Notes: a model not told the origin generated them from the letters alone. 64,000 bases of DNA from Planctomycetales bacterium 71-10 (GCA_001898385.1 MKTT01000085.1:71727-135726), one strand, 5' to 3'; positions 36,162 through 46,161 are shown, counted from the first letter of the stretch. Program-made: numbers and translations.

Positions 36162-37439
36162 TCAGGGGGTCGGAGCTGCGGCGAGCGACGCCTTCCAGGT
36201 CTCGTGGATGCGGCGGGCGATGGTCGCGTAGCCGTCGGCGTTGGGATGGGTGTCGTAGGGCCAGTACTGCGGCGCGACGGCCTCGGCGGCTTCGAGGTCG
36301 GCCGTGGCGTCGGCCAGCGGCAGGCCCAGTTCCCGGCAGACGTCGGCCATCACGCGGTTCTGGCCGCGATACTTCGGGTCGGTCGCCAGCGCCGAGGCCG
36401 TCGCCGGGTCCATGCCCAGTTCGACGAGGGCCGAAGCGTAGCGGGGGTGGACGATCCCGCAGAACGGCGTGTAGGCGACCATCATCCGGGCCCCCGCGGC
36501 GCGGCAGGTGTCGTGCATCCGCTCCAGGAAGTGGACCGGTGAGCCCCCCGTTGCGAAGTCGTGCGCGAGCTGGCGGGGGGCGTCCTGCGACTGGTGCCAG
36601 AGCCAGGGGTTGAGGCGTCCGGCCTTCATGTCTTCATACAACTCCGGCTTGAGGCCGTCCGGCCGGTCGCGGGCCGACCAGGGGTTGGTGCCGTCGGGGA
36701 CCGGGGCGAAGAAGCGGATCGCCGGGTGGAACCAGCGGCGATGGATCGGCTCCTCGTAGATCGCCCGCTCCGCCAGGTCGACGAGCCACGGCCGGTAGTC
36801 GGCCGGGGTGCGAGCGAAGGTCTTGGCCGGGGCAGTCAGCAGCGAGGGCTCGGACGGCGCGGGGAGGTCGTTGGGGTAGATCGCGACGACGACGTCCGCC
36901 GGGTGCAGCAGGTTCACCGCGTCGCGCGTGAGGATCCACAGGTGCGGCAGGCTGGCGGCGATCACGCCCAGGTTGATCACCTCGGCCGGCGTCCCCTCGC
37001 CCGCGAGGAGCCGCGACCACTCGGCCGTGATCGTGGACCGATCGCCGACCCCCTCCCCCTCGACGACGCTGTCGCCGATGACGAGGATCCGCCGCCGCGC
37101 CGGGTCGGGGTCGGCGCGGAAGTCGGGGCCGCGGAAGCCGTAGGCGTTGAGGTCGTGGACCTCGGCGAAGCCGTCGGGCCGGCTCTCGATCAGGAGGCGG
37201 TCGTAGACCAGGCCGCGCCCCATCGCCTTGCCGATCTGCGGGTGCGACTGAGCCATCTGCTGGTAGTGGATCCGATTGAATCCGACGACCTCCGGGCGCG
37301 GGAAGACGAGCCGGAACAGCGCCTCCTGCCCCGCCGCCAGCGTCAGCAGGGTGAGGATGCGGAACAGCCAGAGCCGACGTCGCGAGGGTCCCCTCGCCGG
37401 GCGTGGGGCGGATGCGACGGGTTCGGGCGTCGAGGGCAT
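36162..37439 (-). CDS. Membrane-anchored SGNH/GDSL hydrolase
   Basis: A 425-aa protein. After a short cytoplasmic arginine-rich start, one membrane helix occupies about residues 23-45 ([20 protein letters not shown]). The SGNH domain then shows the nucleophile block [15 protein letters not shown], a glycine block near [11 protein letters not shown], an asparagine in AIYPNDLP and the catalytic DxxH in [17 protein letters not shown]. Such anchored SGNH proteins act as esterases or acetyl-transfer partners in surface polysaccharide chemistry. A frame continuing beyond 37439 exists but is a shadow. The substrate is unknown. Confidence 0.87.
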   Translation of the reverse strand: MPSTPEPVASAPRPARGPSRRRLWLFRILTLLTLAAGQEALFRLVFPRPEVVGFNRIHYQQMAQSHPQIGKAMGRGLVYDRLLIESRPDGFAEVHDLNAYGFRGPDFRADPDPARRRILVIGDSVVEGEGVGDRSTITAEWSRLLAGEGTPAEVINLGVIAASLPHLWILTRDAVNLLHPADVVVAIYPNDLPAPSEPSLLTAPAKTFARTPADYRPWLVDLAERAIYEEPIHRRWFHPAIRFFAPVPDGTNPWSARDRPDGLKPELYEDMKAGRLNPWLWHQSQDAPRQLAHDFATGGSPVHFLERMHDTCRAAGARMMVAYTPFCGIVHPRYASALVELGMDPATASALATDPKYRGQNRVMADVCRELGLPLADATADLEAAEAVAPQYWPYDTHPNADGYATIARRIHETWKASLAAAPTP

Positions 37440-37507
37440 GCGGCGGGCTCCCGGGCGGATCCGATGCGGTCCGTACGCCCCCAGGATACCCGCCCGCGCC
37501 GTCGCGG

Positions 37508-38521
37508 TCACGCCGGGCGGACGCGGACGGTGAAGGCTTCGCGGGGGTTGTCGACGGTCAGCGTGCGGACCTCGGCGTCGGTGAAGCCGGCGCGGCGGAG
37601 GGCCGGGACGAGTTCGCCCCAGAGCGTGTCGAACGGGCGGAACGCGCCGCCGCCGGGCTCGCCGACGTGATACCAGCCGGCGTCGTGCGAGAGCAGCACG
37701 CGGTCGAGCCGGCCCCGGTCCTTCATCGCGGCGACCAGCACGACGTGGCGGTCGACCGCCCCCGGGGCCACGCCGTCGAACTCGACCCACGCGCCCCGCG
37801 CGGCGGCCTCGACGTGAAGGGCCGCGTCGGGCTCGGCGTCGGCGTGGACCCAGATGAAGGCCGAGGGGTCGACGCCCTCCTCGCGGAGCAGGTCCAGCTC
37901 CTGGATCGCCGCGCGGCCGTCGCCGGTATGGGCCGCGATCGTCAGGCCGCTGGCCCGGTGGGCCCGCGCCGCCGCGCGGACGAGCTTCACGCCGACGTCC
38001 GGCAGCGGCCCCGCGTCGACGCCGATCTTCTGGAAGCCGGGCCGCACGCCCGTCCCGCCGATCCCCTCGCGCCACTCGGCCAGCCACCGAGCCGCCAGTT
38101 CGTCGACGGCCTCGGCCCGCGCGTGGGGCGGCAGGAACTTCCCGCCCCCTGCCGCGTAGTAGCCGGTGTTCGTGAGGATGTGCAGGCCCGTCGCGCGGGA
38201 CAGCCCTCGCAGGATCGTCGGGTCGCGGGCCAGGTAGGCCGGCGTGCAGTCGACCAGCGTGCGGACGCCCTGCCCCCAGACCTTCTCCAGGTGCGGCCGG
38301 GCCGCGGCGACGACCTCGTCGGCGTTGTAGCGCCTGGGCGAGGCGACGTCGGCCCCGGCGAAGTCGACCAGGATGTGTTCATGCGGCAGCGTGACGCCCA
38401 TCTCGTCGGGCGCGATCGGGCCGAGGACGGTCATCACGCGGCCGGTCGCGTCGTCGGCCGACGCCCGGCCCGCCGTCAGCATCCCGATCGCGCCGAGCTT
38501 CAGGGCGTCGCGGCGGTTCAT
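37508..38521 (-). CDS. Phosphotriesterase-family amidohydrolase
   Basis: A 337-aa protein with a twin-arginine-like start (MNRRDALKLGAIGMLTAG). All metal ligands of the PTE family can be placed: HxH in LPHEHILVDF, the bridging lysine in GFQKIGVD, histidines in IAAHTGDG and WVHADAE, and the aspartate in LLSHDAGW. The fold is a TIM barrel; family members hydrolyse phosphotriesters, lactones or sulfonates, and many environmental ones are lactonases. The start codon overlaps the stop of the LssY-like gene by 4 bp, indicating coupled translation. The substrate is not predictable from sequence. Confidence 0.9.
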   Translation of the reverse strand: MNRRDALKLGAIGMLTAGRASADDATGRVMTVLGPIAPDEMGVTLPHEHILVDFAGADVASPRRYNADEVVAAARPHLEKVWGQGVRTLVDCTPAYLARDPTILRGLSRATGLHILTNTGYYAAGGGKFLPPHARAEAVDELAARWLAEWREGIGGTGVRPGFQKIGVDAGPLPDVGVKLVRAAARAHRASGLTIAAHTGDGRAAIQELDLLREEGVDPSAFIWVHADAEPDAALHVEAAARGAWVEFDGVAPGAVDRHVVLVAAMKDRGRLDRVLLSHDAGWYHVGEPGGGAFRPFDTLWGELVPALRRAGFTDAEVRTLTVDNPREAFTVRVRPA

Positions 38522-39408
38522 GGGGCGTCCTCGTCGTCGGCCTGGATCGATTCGAGCATCGGCTTGACGGCGGACCAGAGCTGTTCCTTGAGCCGGATGA
38601 CGGGCGGGTTGTCGAGGGTGGCGGGGGCGTCGTCCTCGCCTCCGGGGGCGACGAGGACGCCGACGGTCAGCTCGCCGTCGGTGTAGTAAGGGTCGCCGCC
38701 GCCGTTGCGGCCGAAGAGGGTCGCGCCGACGCCCGTCACCTGGAAGACCTCGCGGAGCCGGCCCCGCTCGCGGAGGCCGGCGACGAGGGCGTCGCGCTCG
38801 GCGTCGACGTCCGGGGCGATGTGGTGGGTGATCTGGCCCGTGCGGTGGCTCAGGCCGACGCTGCGGTCGAACGTCACGGCCCCGATCCAGAGCGGCGCGC
38901 CGTCGCGGCCCAGCTCGGTCGACTCCCAGAACCGGACGTGATGCCGACGCTTCGCGCTGTCGCCCGCGGGCTTCTCGAACGCCAGGTCCTGCTTGCGGCC
39001 GAAGACGAACAGCGGGCTGACGGGGGCGTCGAGGTACGGCCGATCGCGCAGCACGCTGCCGGCGATCTCCAGGCTGGTCCGGAGCGTCACCGGGTCGGCC
39101 CCGTCCCACCCCGCCGCGGCCATCGACCGGACGAGTTCCTCCTTCGTCCCGATCAGCCCGACGTTCAGCGGGTCGCCGGGGATCCCCTGCGCCGTGAGCG
39201 AGACCCGAGGCGCGTCCATCATGGCCGGGTGGTGCTCGTAGTGCGTCCAGAAGAACGGCGCGACCAGGTAGGCGACCAGCAGCCAGAACGCGACGAGCCC
39301 GACCAAGATCTTCACCCCGCGCCTCGACCACCGACGGACGCGCGAGGGCTTCGGCGGAAGCTCCACCCCGCCCGCATCGGGCGCCTCAACCGCCGGCTCG
39401 TCCGTCAT
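38518..39408 (-). CDS. LssY C-terminal domain membrane protein
   Basis: A 296-aa protein. The ATG at 39408 is chosen because GGAGG lies 5 nt upstream; an in-frame ATG lies at 39420. After an acidic N-terminus and a basic stretch (SRVRRWSRRGVK) a helix occupies about residues 36-55 (ILVGLVAFWLLVAYLVAPFF). The following domain matches LssY_C: PLNVGLIGTKEELVRSMAAAGW, SPLFVFGRKQDLAFEKP, RHHVRFW, and THHIAPDVDAERD. LssY-type domains occur in type I secretion clusters of Legionella and in PAP2-like proteins; the role is unclear. It is coupled to the PTE-like gene. Confidence 0.85.
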   Translation of the reverse strand: MTDEPAVEAPDAGGVELPPKPSRVRRWSRRGVKILVGLVAFWLLVAYLVAPFFWTHYEHHPAMMDAPRVSLTAQGIPGDPLNVGLIGTKEELVRSMAAAGWDGADPVTLRTSLEIAGSVLRDRPYLDAPVSPLFVFGRKQDLAFEKPAGDSAKRRHHVRFWESTELGRDGAPLWIGAVTFDRSVGLSHRTGQITHHIAPDVDAERDALVAGLRERGRLREVFQVTGVGATLFGRNGGGDPYYTDGELTVGVLVAPGGEDDAPATLDNPPVIRLKEQLWSAVKPMLESIQADDEDAP

Positions 39409-39508
39409 CTCGGCCTCCATCGCCCGATGGGCGACGCATCGCGGTCGACCGCCCCTTTCTCGCCCGGCGCGGTCCATTCTGCGACCGGGGCCGTCGGCTG
39501 TCAAAGGC

Positions 39509-40075
39509 TCAGGGCGACGGGGCCGGGGCGGGCGGCAGGATCGACGGCCGGGGATGGCTGCGATCGACGTCCGGTGCGCCTTCGGGGCGGACCTTGCGGG
39601 CCAGGGCGGCGGCGCGGTCCCACAGGTCGGACAGCTCGCGGACGGCGGCCTCGGGGCGGGCCTTCGCGCGGTCGAGCGTGGCGCGAAGGTCGTCGCGGAG
39701 GGCCGTCGCCTCCTCGACGGACAGGCCTCCGGAGCGGGTGGCGTCCAGGACCAGCGAATGGGCGTCGCCGACGGCCCGGTCCCAGTCGCGCGGGTCGACG
39801 CCCGGCGGCTGGACCTTCTGGAAGCCGAAGACGACCGGGGCGACCTCCTTGCGGCCGAACTCGGCCCGCTCGCGATACGACCACATCCCCGGGGCCAGGA
39901 TCGCGTACGTCACGACCCACGCCAGGGCGATCACCCCCAGCGAGCCGATCACGAACCGTCGGCCGTTCACGCCCGGCTCGACGGGGCGCGGCCCCGGCGC
40001 GTGGGCCGGCGGGGCGGGCTCCGCCTCGGGGCCGTCGGTCTTCCAGGATCGGGCGTTCTCTTCGGGCGTGGTCAT
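39509..40075 (-). CDS. Single-pass membrane protein of unknown function
   Basis: A 188-aa protein starting MTTPEENARSWKTDG at 40075. A proline-rich start is followed by one helix (about residues 42-60, FVIGSLGVIALAWVVTYAIL) and a charged helical domain (DWDRAVGDAHSLVLDATRSG, GLSVEEATALRDDLRATLDR). It ends in a proline-rich tail. No family is recognised. It is about 100 bp upstream of the LssY gene on the same strand and may share its transcript. Upstream frames add only low-quality sequence. Confidence 0.65.
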   Translation of the reverse strand: MTTPEENARSWKTDGPEAEPAPPAHAPGPRPVEPGVNGRRFVIGSLGVIALAWVVTYAILAPGMWSYRERAEFGRKEVAPVVFGFQKVQPPGVDPRDWDRAVGDAHSLVLDATRSGGLSVEEATALRDDLRATLDRAKARPEAAVRELSDLWDRAAALARKVRPEGAPDVDRSHPRPSILPPAPAPSP

Positions 40076-40293
40076 GGCGAACGAACTTCGAAATGGGCGG
40101 GCATGGCCGCGACGGATCCGTTCCGCGCGACCGCTCCAGTCTACCGCCCATCGCCGCCGGCCACGACCCGACCCTCGCATCGGCGTCGCCTCCCGGCAAC
40201 AGTGCGACCGATGGGATGGCGGCGACGGCGAGGGATCTTCTACAATCCAGCGCCGACATCGCACTCGGAGACGCGGCCGGGGAACGCCAGGTT

Positions 40294-41499
40294 ATGGGGA
40301 TCGCCTCGATGACGAAACAGGAGACGGATCAGGAGCCCGGCCCCTCGGCCGCCCCCGCCCAGACGCCGGCCCGGGCCGGCGTCGACAAGGGCCGGGGGCG
40401 GTTCGTCTTCGTCGATGCGCTGCGGGGCGTCGCCGCGATGGGAGTCGTGGTGTTCCACGTCTTCGAGGGGAAGCACCTCGAACATCTCGCGGCCGTCCTC
40501 CCGGCGTGGCTGCGGCAAGTCATCGAGGCCGGCCATCTCGGCGTGCCGGTCTTCTTCGTCCTGAGCGGCTTCGTGATCGCCCATTCGGTGCGCCGATACA
40601 CCGTGGACCTCCCGTTCATCGGCCGGTTCGCCCTGCGGCGATCGATCCGGCTGGATCCGCCCTATTGGGTCGCCATGCTGGTGACGATCGGCCTGGGGAT
40701 CGTGTCGAAGCTCGTCATGCCCTCCAAGCCCTACGCGCCGCCGACGGGCGGACAGATCCTGGCGCACATCCTCTACCTGCCGGCCATCCTGGACATCCCC
40801 TGGCTCGACACCGTCTACTGGACGCTCGCGTATGAGGTCCAGTTCTACCTGGTCTTCTGCCTCCTGATGGGCCTGGCGCACGCCACCCGCCGCGATCCCG
40901 ACGACCGTCGTTCGCTGTTCCTCGTCTTCACGCCGGCCCTCCTGATCGCGGCGGCCTGGCCGCTGGGATTGATACGCGACAACATCTGGCCGGGGCTGTT
41001 CCCGCCGCTCTGGCACGGCTTCCTGCTGGGCATGCTCGCGTGCTGGGCGATGAATCGGACCGTCGCGGCCGGCTGGTTCTACGCCTATGCGGCCCTGCTG
41101 CTGGCCGGGGCCGCGTGGAGGCAGGACTCGTTCACCGCGGCCTGCGCGGCCACGGCGATCCTCCTGTACGCGTCCGCTCGGCTCGGGGCCCTGCGGACCT
41201 GGCTCGGCTGGCGATGGCTCCAGTTCCTCGGGGCCATCTCGTACAGCATCTACCTGCTCCACAACCCCATCAGCGGCGCGGCGTTCAACGTCGGATACCG
41301 GATCACCGGCCGGTCGGCCGCGACCGAGGCCTTCTGGCTCGTCGTCGTGCTCGGCCTCGTCATCGCCGCGGCCTCGGCGGCCTGGTGGCTCGTGGAGAGG
41401 CCGAGCCTGGCCCTCGCGCATCGGATCCGCCTCGAACCGGGGCCGGCCGTCGTCGCGCCCGCGCCATCATCGCCGGCCCCCGAGAGCTCCCCCGCCTGA
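40294..41499 (+). CDS. Acyltransferase 3 family membrane protein
   Basis: A 401-aa integral membrane protein. The family hallmarks are RFVFVDALRGVAAMGVVVFH, with the essential histidine, and HLGVPVFFVLSGFVIAHS, followed by RFALRRSIRLDPPYWVAML. About ten membrane helices follow, and the end carries ISYSIYLLHNPI and WWLVERPSLAL. These enzymes transfer O-acetyl or other acyl groups onto surface sugars such as exopolysaccharide or lipopolysaccharide. A second ATG at 40309 is equally possible. It is isolated between divergent and convergent genes, so its target is unknown. Confidence 0.92.
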   Translation: MGIASMTKQETDQEPGPSAAPAQTPARAGVDKGRGRFVFVDALRGVAAMGVVVFHVFEGKHLEHLAAVLPAWLRQVIEAGHLGVPVFFVLSGFVIAHSVRRYTVDLPFIGRFALRRSIRLDPPYWVAMLVTIGLGIVSKLVMPSKPYAPPTGGQILAHILYLPAILDIPWLDTVYWTLAYEVQFYLVFCLLMGLAHATRRDPDDRRSLFLVFTPALLIAAAWPLGLIRDNIWPGLFPPLWHGFLLGMLACWAMNRTVAAGWFYAYAALLLAGAAWRQDSFTAACAATAILLYASARLGALRTWLGWRWLQFLGAISYSIYLLHNPISGAAFNVGYRITGRSAATEAFWLVVVLGLVIAAASAAWWLVERPSLALAHRIRLEPGPAVVAPAPSSPAPESSPA

Positions 41500-41531
41500 A
41501 GGACGTCCGGGGCCCGGCGGTCGTTCCCCGG

Positions 41532-43004
41532 TCACACCAGCAGGTCCTTGCGGATCCGGACGCCGTCCTCCACGCCGATCAGCCGCTGCTGGAGGCCCTG
41601 GTAGGGGAAGCGGAAGGTGAACGGGTCCAGGCCCAGCAGGTGCAGGATCGTGGCCTGGAGGTCGTGGACGGGGACCGGATCCTGGACGATCGAGTTGCCC
41701 AGCTCGTCGGTCGCGCCGACCGCCGCTCCGGGCTTGAAGCCGCCGCCGGCCGCCCAGAGCGTGAAGCAGTGCGGGTGGTGGTCGCGGCCCAGGAAGGTCG
41801 AGCCGCCGCGGGCCTCGTTCATCGACGTCCGGCCGAACTCGCCGCCCCAGACGACGATGGTCTCGTCCAGCATCCCCCGGCGCTTGAGGTCGCGGACCAG
41901 GGCGGCGATGGGGCGGTCCACATCCTTGCACTTCTGGGGGAGGTGCTGGACGATGTCGTCGCCGGCGCCGGTGCCGTGGCAGTCCCAGCCCCAGTCGAAG
42001 AGCTGGACGTAGCGGACGCCCCGCTCCACCAGGCGGCGGGCGAGGAGGCAGTTGTTCGCGAACGACGCCGCGCCGGGCGTCGCGCCGTACTCCTCGCGGA
42101 TCGACTCGGGCTCCATGCCGACGTCCATCACGTCGGGGACCGACGCCTGCATGCGGAAGGCCAGCTCGTACTGGCTGATGCGGGTGAGCGTCTCCGGGTC
42201 GCCGTGCTCCTCGGCCTCGATCTGGTTCAGGCGGTCGAGGGCGTCGAGCGTGCGACGGCGGTCGGCGCGGGTCATGCCCTTCGGGTCGCCCACATAGAGG
42301 ACGGGGTCGCCGACGGTCCGGCACTGCACGCCCTGGAAGACGCTGGGGAGGAACCCGGTGCTCCACAGGGCCTTGCCGCCGGTGGGGTCGGTGCCGCCGG
42401 AGACCATCACGACGAAGCCGGGGAGGTCCTGGTTCTCCGAGCCCAATCCGTAGGTGATCCAAGACCCCATCGCCGCGCCGCCGTTGCGGGGCGAGCCGGT
42501 GAAGATGAACAGCTCGGCCGGGGCGTGGTTGAACTCGGTCGTGATCATGGAGCGGACGACGGCCGCCTCGTCGATCACGCCGGCGGTGTGGGGGAGCAGC
42601 TCGCTCATCCACTGGCCGCTCTCGCCGCGGCGGGCGAACTTGTAGGGGGTCCCCAGCATCTTGGGGTGGCCCTTGATGAACGCGAACCGCTGGCCCTTCA
42701 GCAGCTCGTCCGGGCAGGGCTGCATGTGGTGCTTGTTCAGCAGCGGCTTGTAATCGAACAGGTCCTGCTGCGGCGGCCCTCCGGACATATGGAGATAGAT
42801 GACGCTCTTGGCCTTCGCCGGCTTGCGCGGGACGTTCGCCGCGGGCGAGGCGTCGGCCGCGCGGGCGTCGCGGCCCATCAGCGAGGCCAGCGCGATCGCC
42901 CCCAGGCCGGCCTGCGAGCGCCGGAGGAACTGCCGGCGGGTCTCGGCCCGCGCCAGCCGCATGCGGAGGGACTGTTCCAGGCTCAGGTTCGCGTCGAGGC
43001 CCAC
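41532..43004 (-). CDS. DUF1501 domain-containing protein, second paralogue
   Basis: A 490-aa DUF1501 protein. The Tat-like start is ETRRQFLRRSQAGLGAIALA. Diagnostic strings: [68 protein letters not shown] and GRDHHPHCFTLWAAGGGF, with a C-terminal DLQATILHLLGLD. It begins 4 bp after the DUF1553 gene (43009-45333), the standard order and spacing, so the two form an operon. It is closer in style to the 51088-52575 paralogue than to the one at 15547. The activity is not established. Confidence 0.94.
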   Translation of the reverse strand: MGLDANLSLEQSLRMRLARAETRRQFLRRSQAGLGAIALASLMGRDARAADASPAANVPRKPAKAKSVIYLHMSGGPPQQDLFDYKPLLNKHHMQPCPDELLKGQRFAFIKGHPKMLGTPYKFARRGESGQWMSELLPHTAGVIDEAAVVRSMITTEFNHAPAELFIFTGSPRNGGAAMGSWITYGLGSENQDLPGFVVMVSGGTDPTGGKALWSTGFLPSVFQGVQCRTVGDPVLYVGDPKGMTRADRRRTLDALDRLNQIEAEEHGDPETLTRISQYELAFRMQASVPDVMDVGMEPESIREEYGATPGAASFANNCLLARRLVERGVRYVQLFDWGWDCHGTGAGDDIVQHLPQKCKDVDRPIAALVRDLKRRGMLDETIVVWGGEFGRTSMNEARGGSTFLGRDHHPHCFTLWAAGGGFKPGAAVGATDELGNSIVQDPVPVHDLQATILHLLGLDPFTFRFPYQGLQQRLIGVEDGVRIRKDLLV

Positions 43005-43008
43005 GGCG

Positions 43009-45333
43009 TCACCCCCGGGTCAGCACGGAGTCCAGGTTCAGGAGCACGTTGGCGACGGCCGTCCACGCCGCGAGGTCGGCGGCGTCGGCACCCTCCGGCA
43101 GCGGGCCGATCGGGTCGGTCGCCAGGGCCGCCGCGGCGGCCGGGTCGTCGCGATAGCGTTCGAGCTGCGCCGCGTGCAGCGCCACCAGCGGCGCGACCTG
43201 CTCGTCGCGGGGCGGGCGGCCCAGGACCAGTTCCAGGCCGAGGCGGGCGCGATCCTCCGGCGTGCTCCCCCCCTCGGCGACGATCCGACGCCCGAGCGCC
43301 TGCGCGGCCTCGACGTACACCGGGTCGTTGAGCGTCACCAGCGCCTGGAGCGGGGTGTTGGTGCGGACCCGCTTGATCGCGCAGACCTCGCGGCTGGGGG
43401 CGTCGAACGAGGCCATCGACGGGTACGGCACGGTCCGCCGCCAGAAGGTGTAGAGGCCGCGGCGATGGGCGTCGGCCCCCTGGCTGGTCGACCACGTCCG
43501 CTGGCCGTTGAACGCGGCCTGCCACAGCCCGTCCGGCTGGACCGGGAAGACGCTCGGCCCGCCGACCTTCCGCGACAGCAGCCCCGAGAGCGCCAGCGCC
43601 TGGTCGCGCACCTGCTCGGCGTCCAGGCGGACGCGCGGGGCGTGCGAGAGGAGGCGGTTCTTCGGATCCTTCTCCAGCGCCTCGGGCGCGACCTTCGCCG
43701 ACTGGCGGTAGGTCGCCGAGGTGGCCAGCCGGCGGACCAGCCCCTTCACGTCCCAGCCCGAGTCCATGAAGTCGACGGCCAGGCGGTCGAGCAGCTCGGG
43801 ATGGCTGGGGGGCTCGCCCTGGGTGCCGAAGTCTTCCTCCGTCTCCACGATCCCCGAGCCGAACAGCACGGCCCACGTCCGGTTCACCGCCACGCGGGCG
43901 GTCAGCGGGTTGCGGCGGTCGACCAGCCATTTCGCCAGCGTCATGCGGTCGACGGGGCCGTCGGGCTTCGGCCCCAGCGCCTTCGGCAAGGCGGGGCCGA
44001 CCTCGGGGCCGGGGTCGAGGAAATTCCCCTTCATCAGGATCTTCGTGACGCGACGCTTGTCGGCCGGCAGCTCGGCCATGATCGGCAGCGTGGGGACGTC
44101 GGCCTTCTCCTTCTCGACCTTCGCGACCTCGTCCTTCAGCGCCTTGTCGTCCGGGCTCGCCGCGAGCTTCGACTTCAATTCCGCGAGCTTCGCCTCAAGC
44201 CGGGCCTGGCGGGCGGCGACCTCGGGGTTGATCCAGGGCATGACGGGGGACTCGTCGGGCTGGTCGTTGTCGGCGGTCTGGTTGAAGACGGCGAACGCGG
44301 AATAGTAGTCCTCGTGCGAGATCGGGTCGTACTTGTGCGAGTGGCACTTGGCGCACCCCATCGTCAGGCCCATCCACGCCTGGAACGTGACGTCGACCCG
44401 GTCCTTGATCGCGGCGATCCGGAACTCCTCGTCGTCGGTGCCGCCTTCCGTGTTGGTCATCGTGTTGCGATGGAACGCGGTGGCGGCCTTCTGGCGGTCG
44501 GTGGGGTTCGGCAGCAGGTCGCCGGCGATCTGCTCGACGGTGAAGGCGTCGTACGGTTGGTTGGCGTTGAGCGAGCCGACGAGCCAGTCGCGATAGCCCC
44601 AGATGGTGCGGAGCGGGTCCGACCCGTAGCCGGCCGAGTCCGCATAACGGGCCAGGTCGAGCCAGGGCCGCGCCCAGCGCTCGCCGAAGGCGGGGTCGGC
44701 CAGGTAGCGTTCGACGGCCCGGTCATAGGCGTCGGGCGACGGGTCGGCGGCGAAGGCGCGGGCCTCGTCGAGCGTCGGCGGCAGGCCGCGGAGGTCCAGG
44801 CTCAGCCGGCGCAGGAGCGTGGCGCGGTCGGCCTCGGGCGAGGGCTTCAGCCCCTCGGCGTCGATCCGGGCGAGGACGAAGGCGTCGAGCGGGTCGCGGA
44901 GCCACGACGGGTCGGACGCGGCGGGGGCCGGCGCGGCCTTCGGCGGGACCAGGGCCCAGTGCTCGGCGTACTCGGCCCCCTGGGCGATCCACCGGCGGAG
45001 GGTCTCCACCTCCTCGGCGGCCAGCCGCGGCCCGGCCTTGCGCGGGGGCATGCGGAGGGTGTCGTCCTCCTCGACGATCCGCTCCATCGCGATCGAGCCG
45101 TCGGGGTCGCCGGGGACGATCGGCGGGTCGCCGTCCTTCGGCGCCTTGACGGCCTCGTCGCGGAGATCCAGTCGCAGGTCGGCGGCGCGCGAGGACTCGT
45201 CGGAGCCGTGGCAGGCGAAGCAGTTCTTCGAGAGGATCGGCCGGACGTCGCGGTTATAGTCGACCTTGTCGTCGGCCGCCGCGAAGCCCGCCGTCGCCGT
45301 CGCCATCACGAGACATGCCGCGGTCCGGTTCAT
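43009..45333 (-). CDS. PSD1/DUF1549/DUF1553 planctomycete cytochrome, compact form
   Basis: A 774-aa exported protein (signal residues 1-19, start at 45333). A PSCyt1 cytochrome domain has [20 protein letters not shown] with the heme motif CFACH. The DUF1549 domain contains [32 protein letters not shown] and a second heme-like motif in MGCAKCHSHKYDPISHEDYY. The DUF1553 domain follows with [37 protein letters not shown] and RRTVPYPSMASFDAPSREVC, ending NVLLNLDSVLTRG. A short lysine-rich coiled coil joins the two. It is presumed periplasmic and redox-active; its partner is the DUF1501 protein encoded 4 bp downstream. Confidence 0.93.
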   Translation of the reverse strand: MNRTAACLVMATATAGFAAADDKVDYNRDVRPILSKNCFACHGSDESSRAADLRLDLRDEAVKAPKDGDPPIVPGDPDGSIAMERIVEEDDTLRMPPRKAGPRLAAEEVETLRRWIAQGAEYAEHWALVPPKAAPAPAASDPSWLRDPLDAFVLARIDAEGLKPSPEADRATLLRRLSLDLRGLPPTLDEARAFAADPSPDAYDRAVERYLADPAFGERWARPWLDLARYADSAGYGSDPLRTIWGYRDWLVGSLNANQPYDAFTVEQIAGDLLPNPTDRQKAATAFHRNTMTNTEGGTDDEEFRIAAIKDRVDVTFQAWMGLTMGCAKCHSHKYDPISHEDYYSAFAVFNQTADNDQPDESPVMPWINPEVAARQARLEAKLAELKSKLAASPDDKALKDEVAKVEKEKADVPTLPIMAELPADKRRVTKILMKGNFLDPGPEVGPALPKALGPKPDGPVDRMTLAKWLVDRRNPLTARVAVNRTWAVLFGSGIVETEEDFGTQGEPPSHPELLDRLAVDFMDSGWDVKGLVRRLATSATYRQSAKVAPEALEKDPKNRLLSHAPRVRLDAEQVRDQALALSGLLSRKVGGPSVFPVQPDGLWQAAFNGQRTWSTSQGADAHRRGLYTFWRRTVPYPSMASFDAPSREVCAIKRVRTNTPLQALVTLNDPVYVEAAQALGRRIVAEGGSTPEDRARLGLELVLGRPPRDEQVAPLVALHAAQLERYRDDPAAAAALATDPIGPLPEGADAADLAAWTAVANVLLNLDSVLTRG

Positions 45334-45672
45334 CGTGATGCGACTCCCGCGTCGGGGTGGGTTCCGTGCTCGCAAGGGGGGGGCGTGGCGGGCGGCCGAG
45401 GCGGGCCGGATCGCCTCCGCCCGCCTCGCGGGTCATTGTGGCACGGCCGTACCCCTCACATCAAGGGCCGTCGCCCGCGAGGCCGACCCCAGGACGTCCC
45501 CTCTTCGCCGGCCGACGCGGGCCGGCGGGTTCGTTCGCTTGCAGCAAGGGATTTTCGCAGGGATGGGGTGAATGCGGCTTGAGCGGGTTCACAGTTGGAG
45601 GTGGGAGGGGAGGCCGCGCCGTGGTGGACCGGATCACGACCAGGATCACCAGCCGCACGGAGGGCCTCCCCG
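45334..45672. other. 339-bp spacer upstream of the DUF1553/DUF1501 operon
   Basis: It presumably carries the promoter of the minus-strand operon, but none is recognisable. No gene or repeat family member is seen. The plus-strand part near its right end leads into the transposase-like remnant. Confidence 0.4.
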
Positions 45673-45878
45673 ATGGGCACGCCATCGATCCGCTCGCGGG
45701 TTCGCAACGCCGCCGTCTTCGGCCGGTCGTACGGGGCCGTGCCCCGGCGGGCCGAGGAGACCGGGTGCAGTCGGCAGGCCGTCTACGAGCACGCCCGGCG
45801 GGTCGAGCAGCGATTACAACCGCCCGAGCCCGAGTCCACGCCCGAGCCGGCCGCGTCGCCGCGGCCGGCTCGCCGTGA
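45673..45878 (+). pseudogene. Remnant of a transposase-like helix-turn-helix protein
   Basis: The plus-strand frame from the ATG at 45673 reads MGTPSIRSRVRNAAVFGRSY, GAVPRRAEETGCSRQAVYEH and ARRVEQRLQPPEP. SYGAVPRRAEETGCSRQAVY is a helix-turn-helix of the type that begins many multi-copy transposase proteins, and coding quality falls off after about 45850. No catalytic DDE region follows: the frame runs on into a repeat and the antisense of the protease gene. I read it as the 5' stub of a decayed mobile gene; no terminal inverted repeats were found. Confidence 0.45.
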
Positions 45879-46039
45879 CCGCGAGCGACATGCCGCAGCG
45901 CGATATCCATACAATGATGCTTCGGCATCCAAGGGCCTCCCGCGTCATGGGTCGTGTGACAACGCCATGATGCCGAGAGGCTCTCGCCCCTTGCAAACCC
46001 CAAAGCCGCCGCCGCTTACGCCCCGAGCCAATGCCATTC

Positions 46040-46112
46040 GGCCCGCAGGGCCACCTTCCCCCGCGAGGGGGGAAGGCCGTTATGACGGTCCCCTAAAATC
46101 CGTGACGGTCAG
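46040..46112. repeat. Intergenic hairpin repeat with conserved tail
   Basis: GGCCCGCAGGGCC, then CCTTCCCCC..GGGGGGAAGG, then a tail (46090-46112) reading CCCCTAAAATCCGTGACGGT. It has the same architecture as 3967-4027 and the right end of the element near 58.1 kb. It lies between the transposase-like remnant and the end of the protease gene. Confidence 0.7.
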
Positions 46113-46161
46113 ATCTTTTCGTCGACGTCCGACCCTCGTGCGGCGTCGGATCCTCCGGCCG

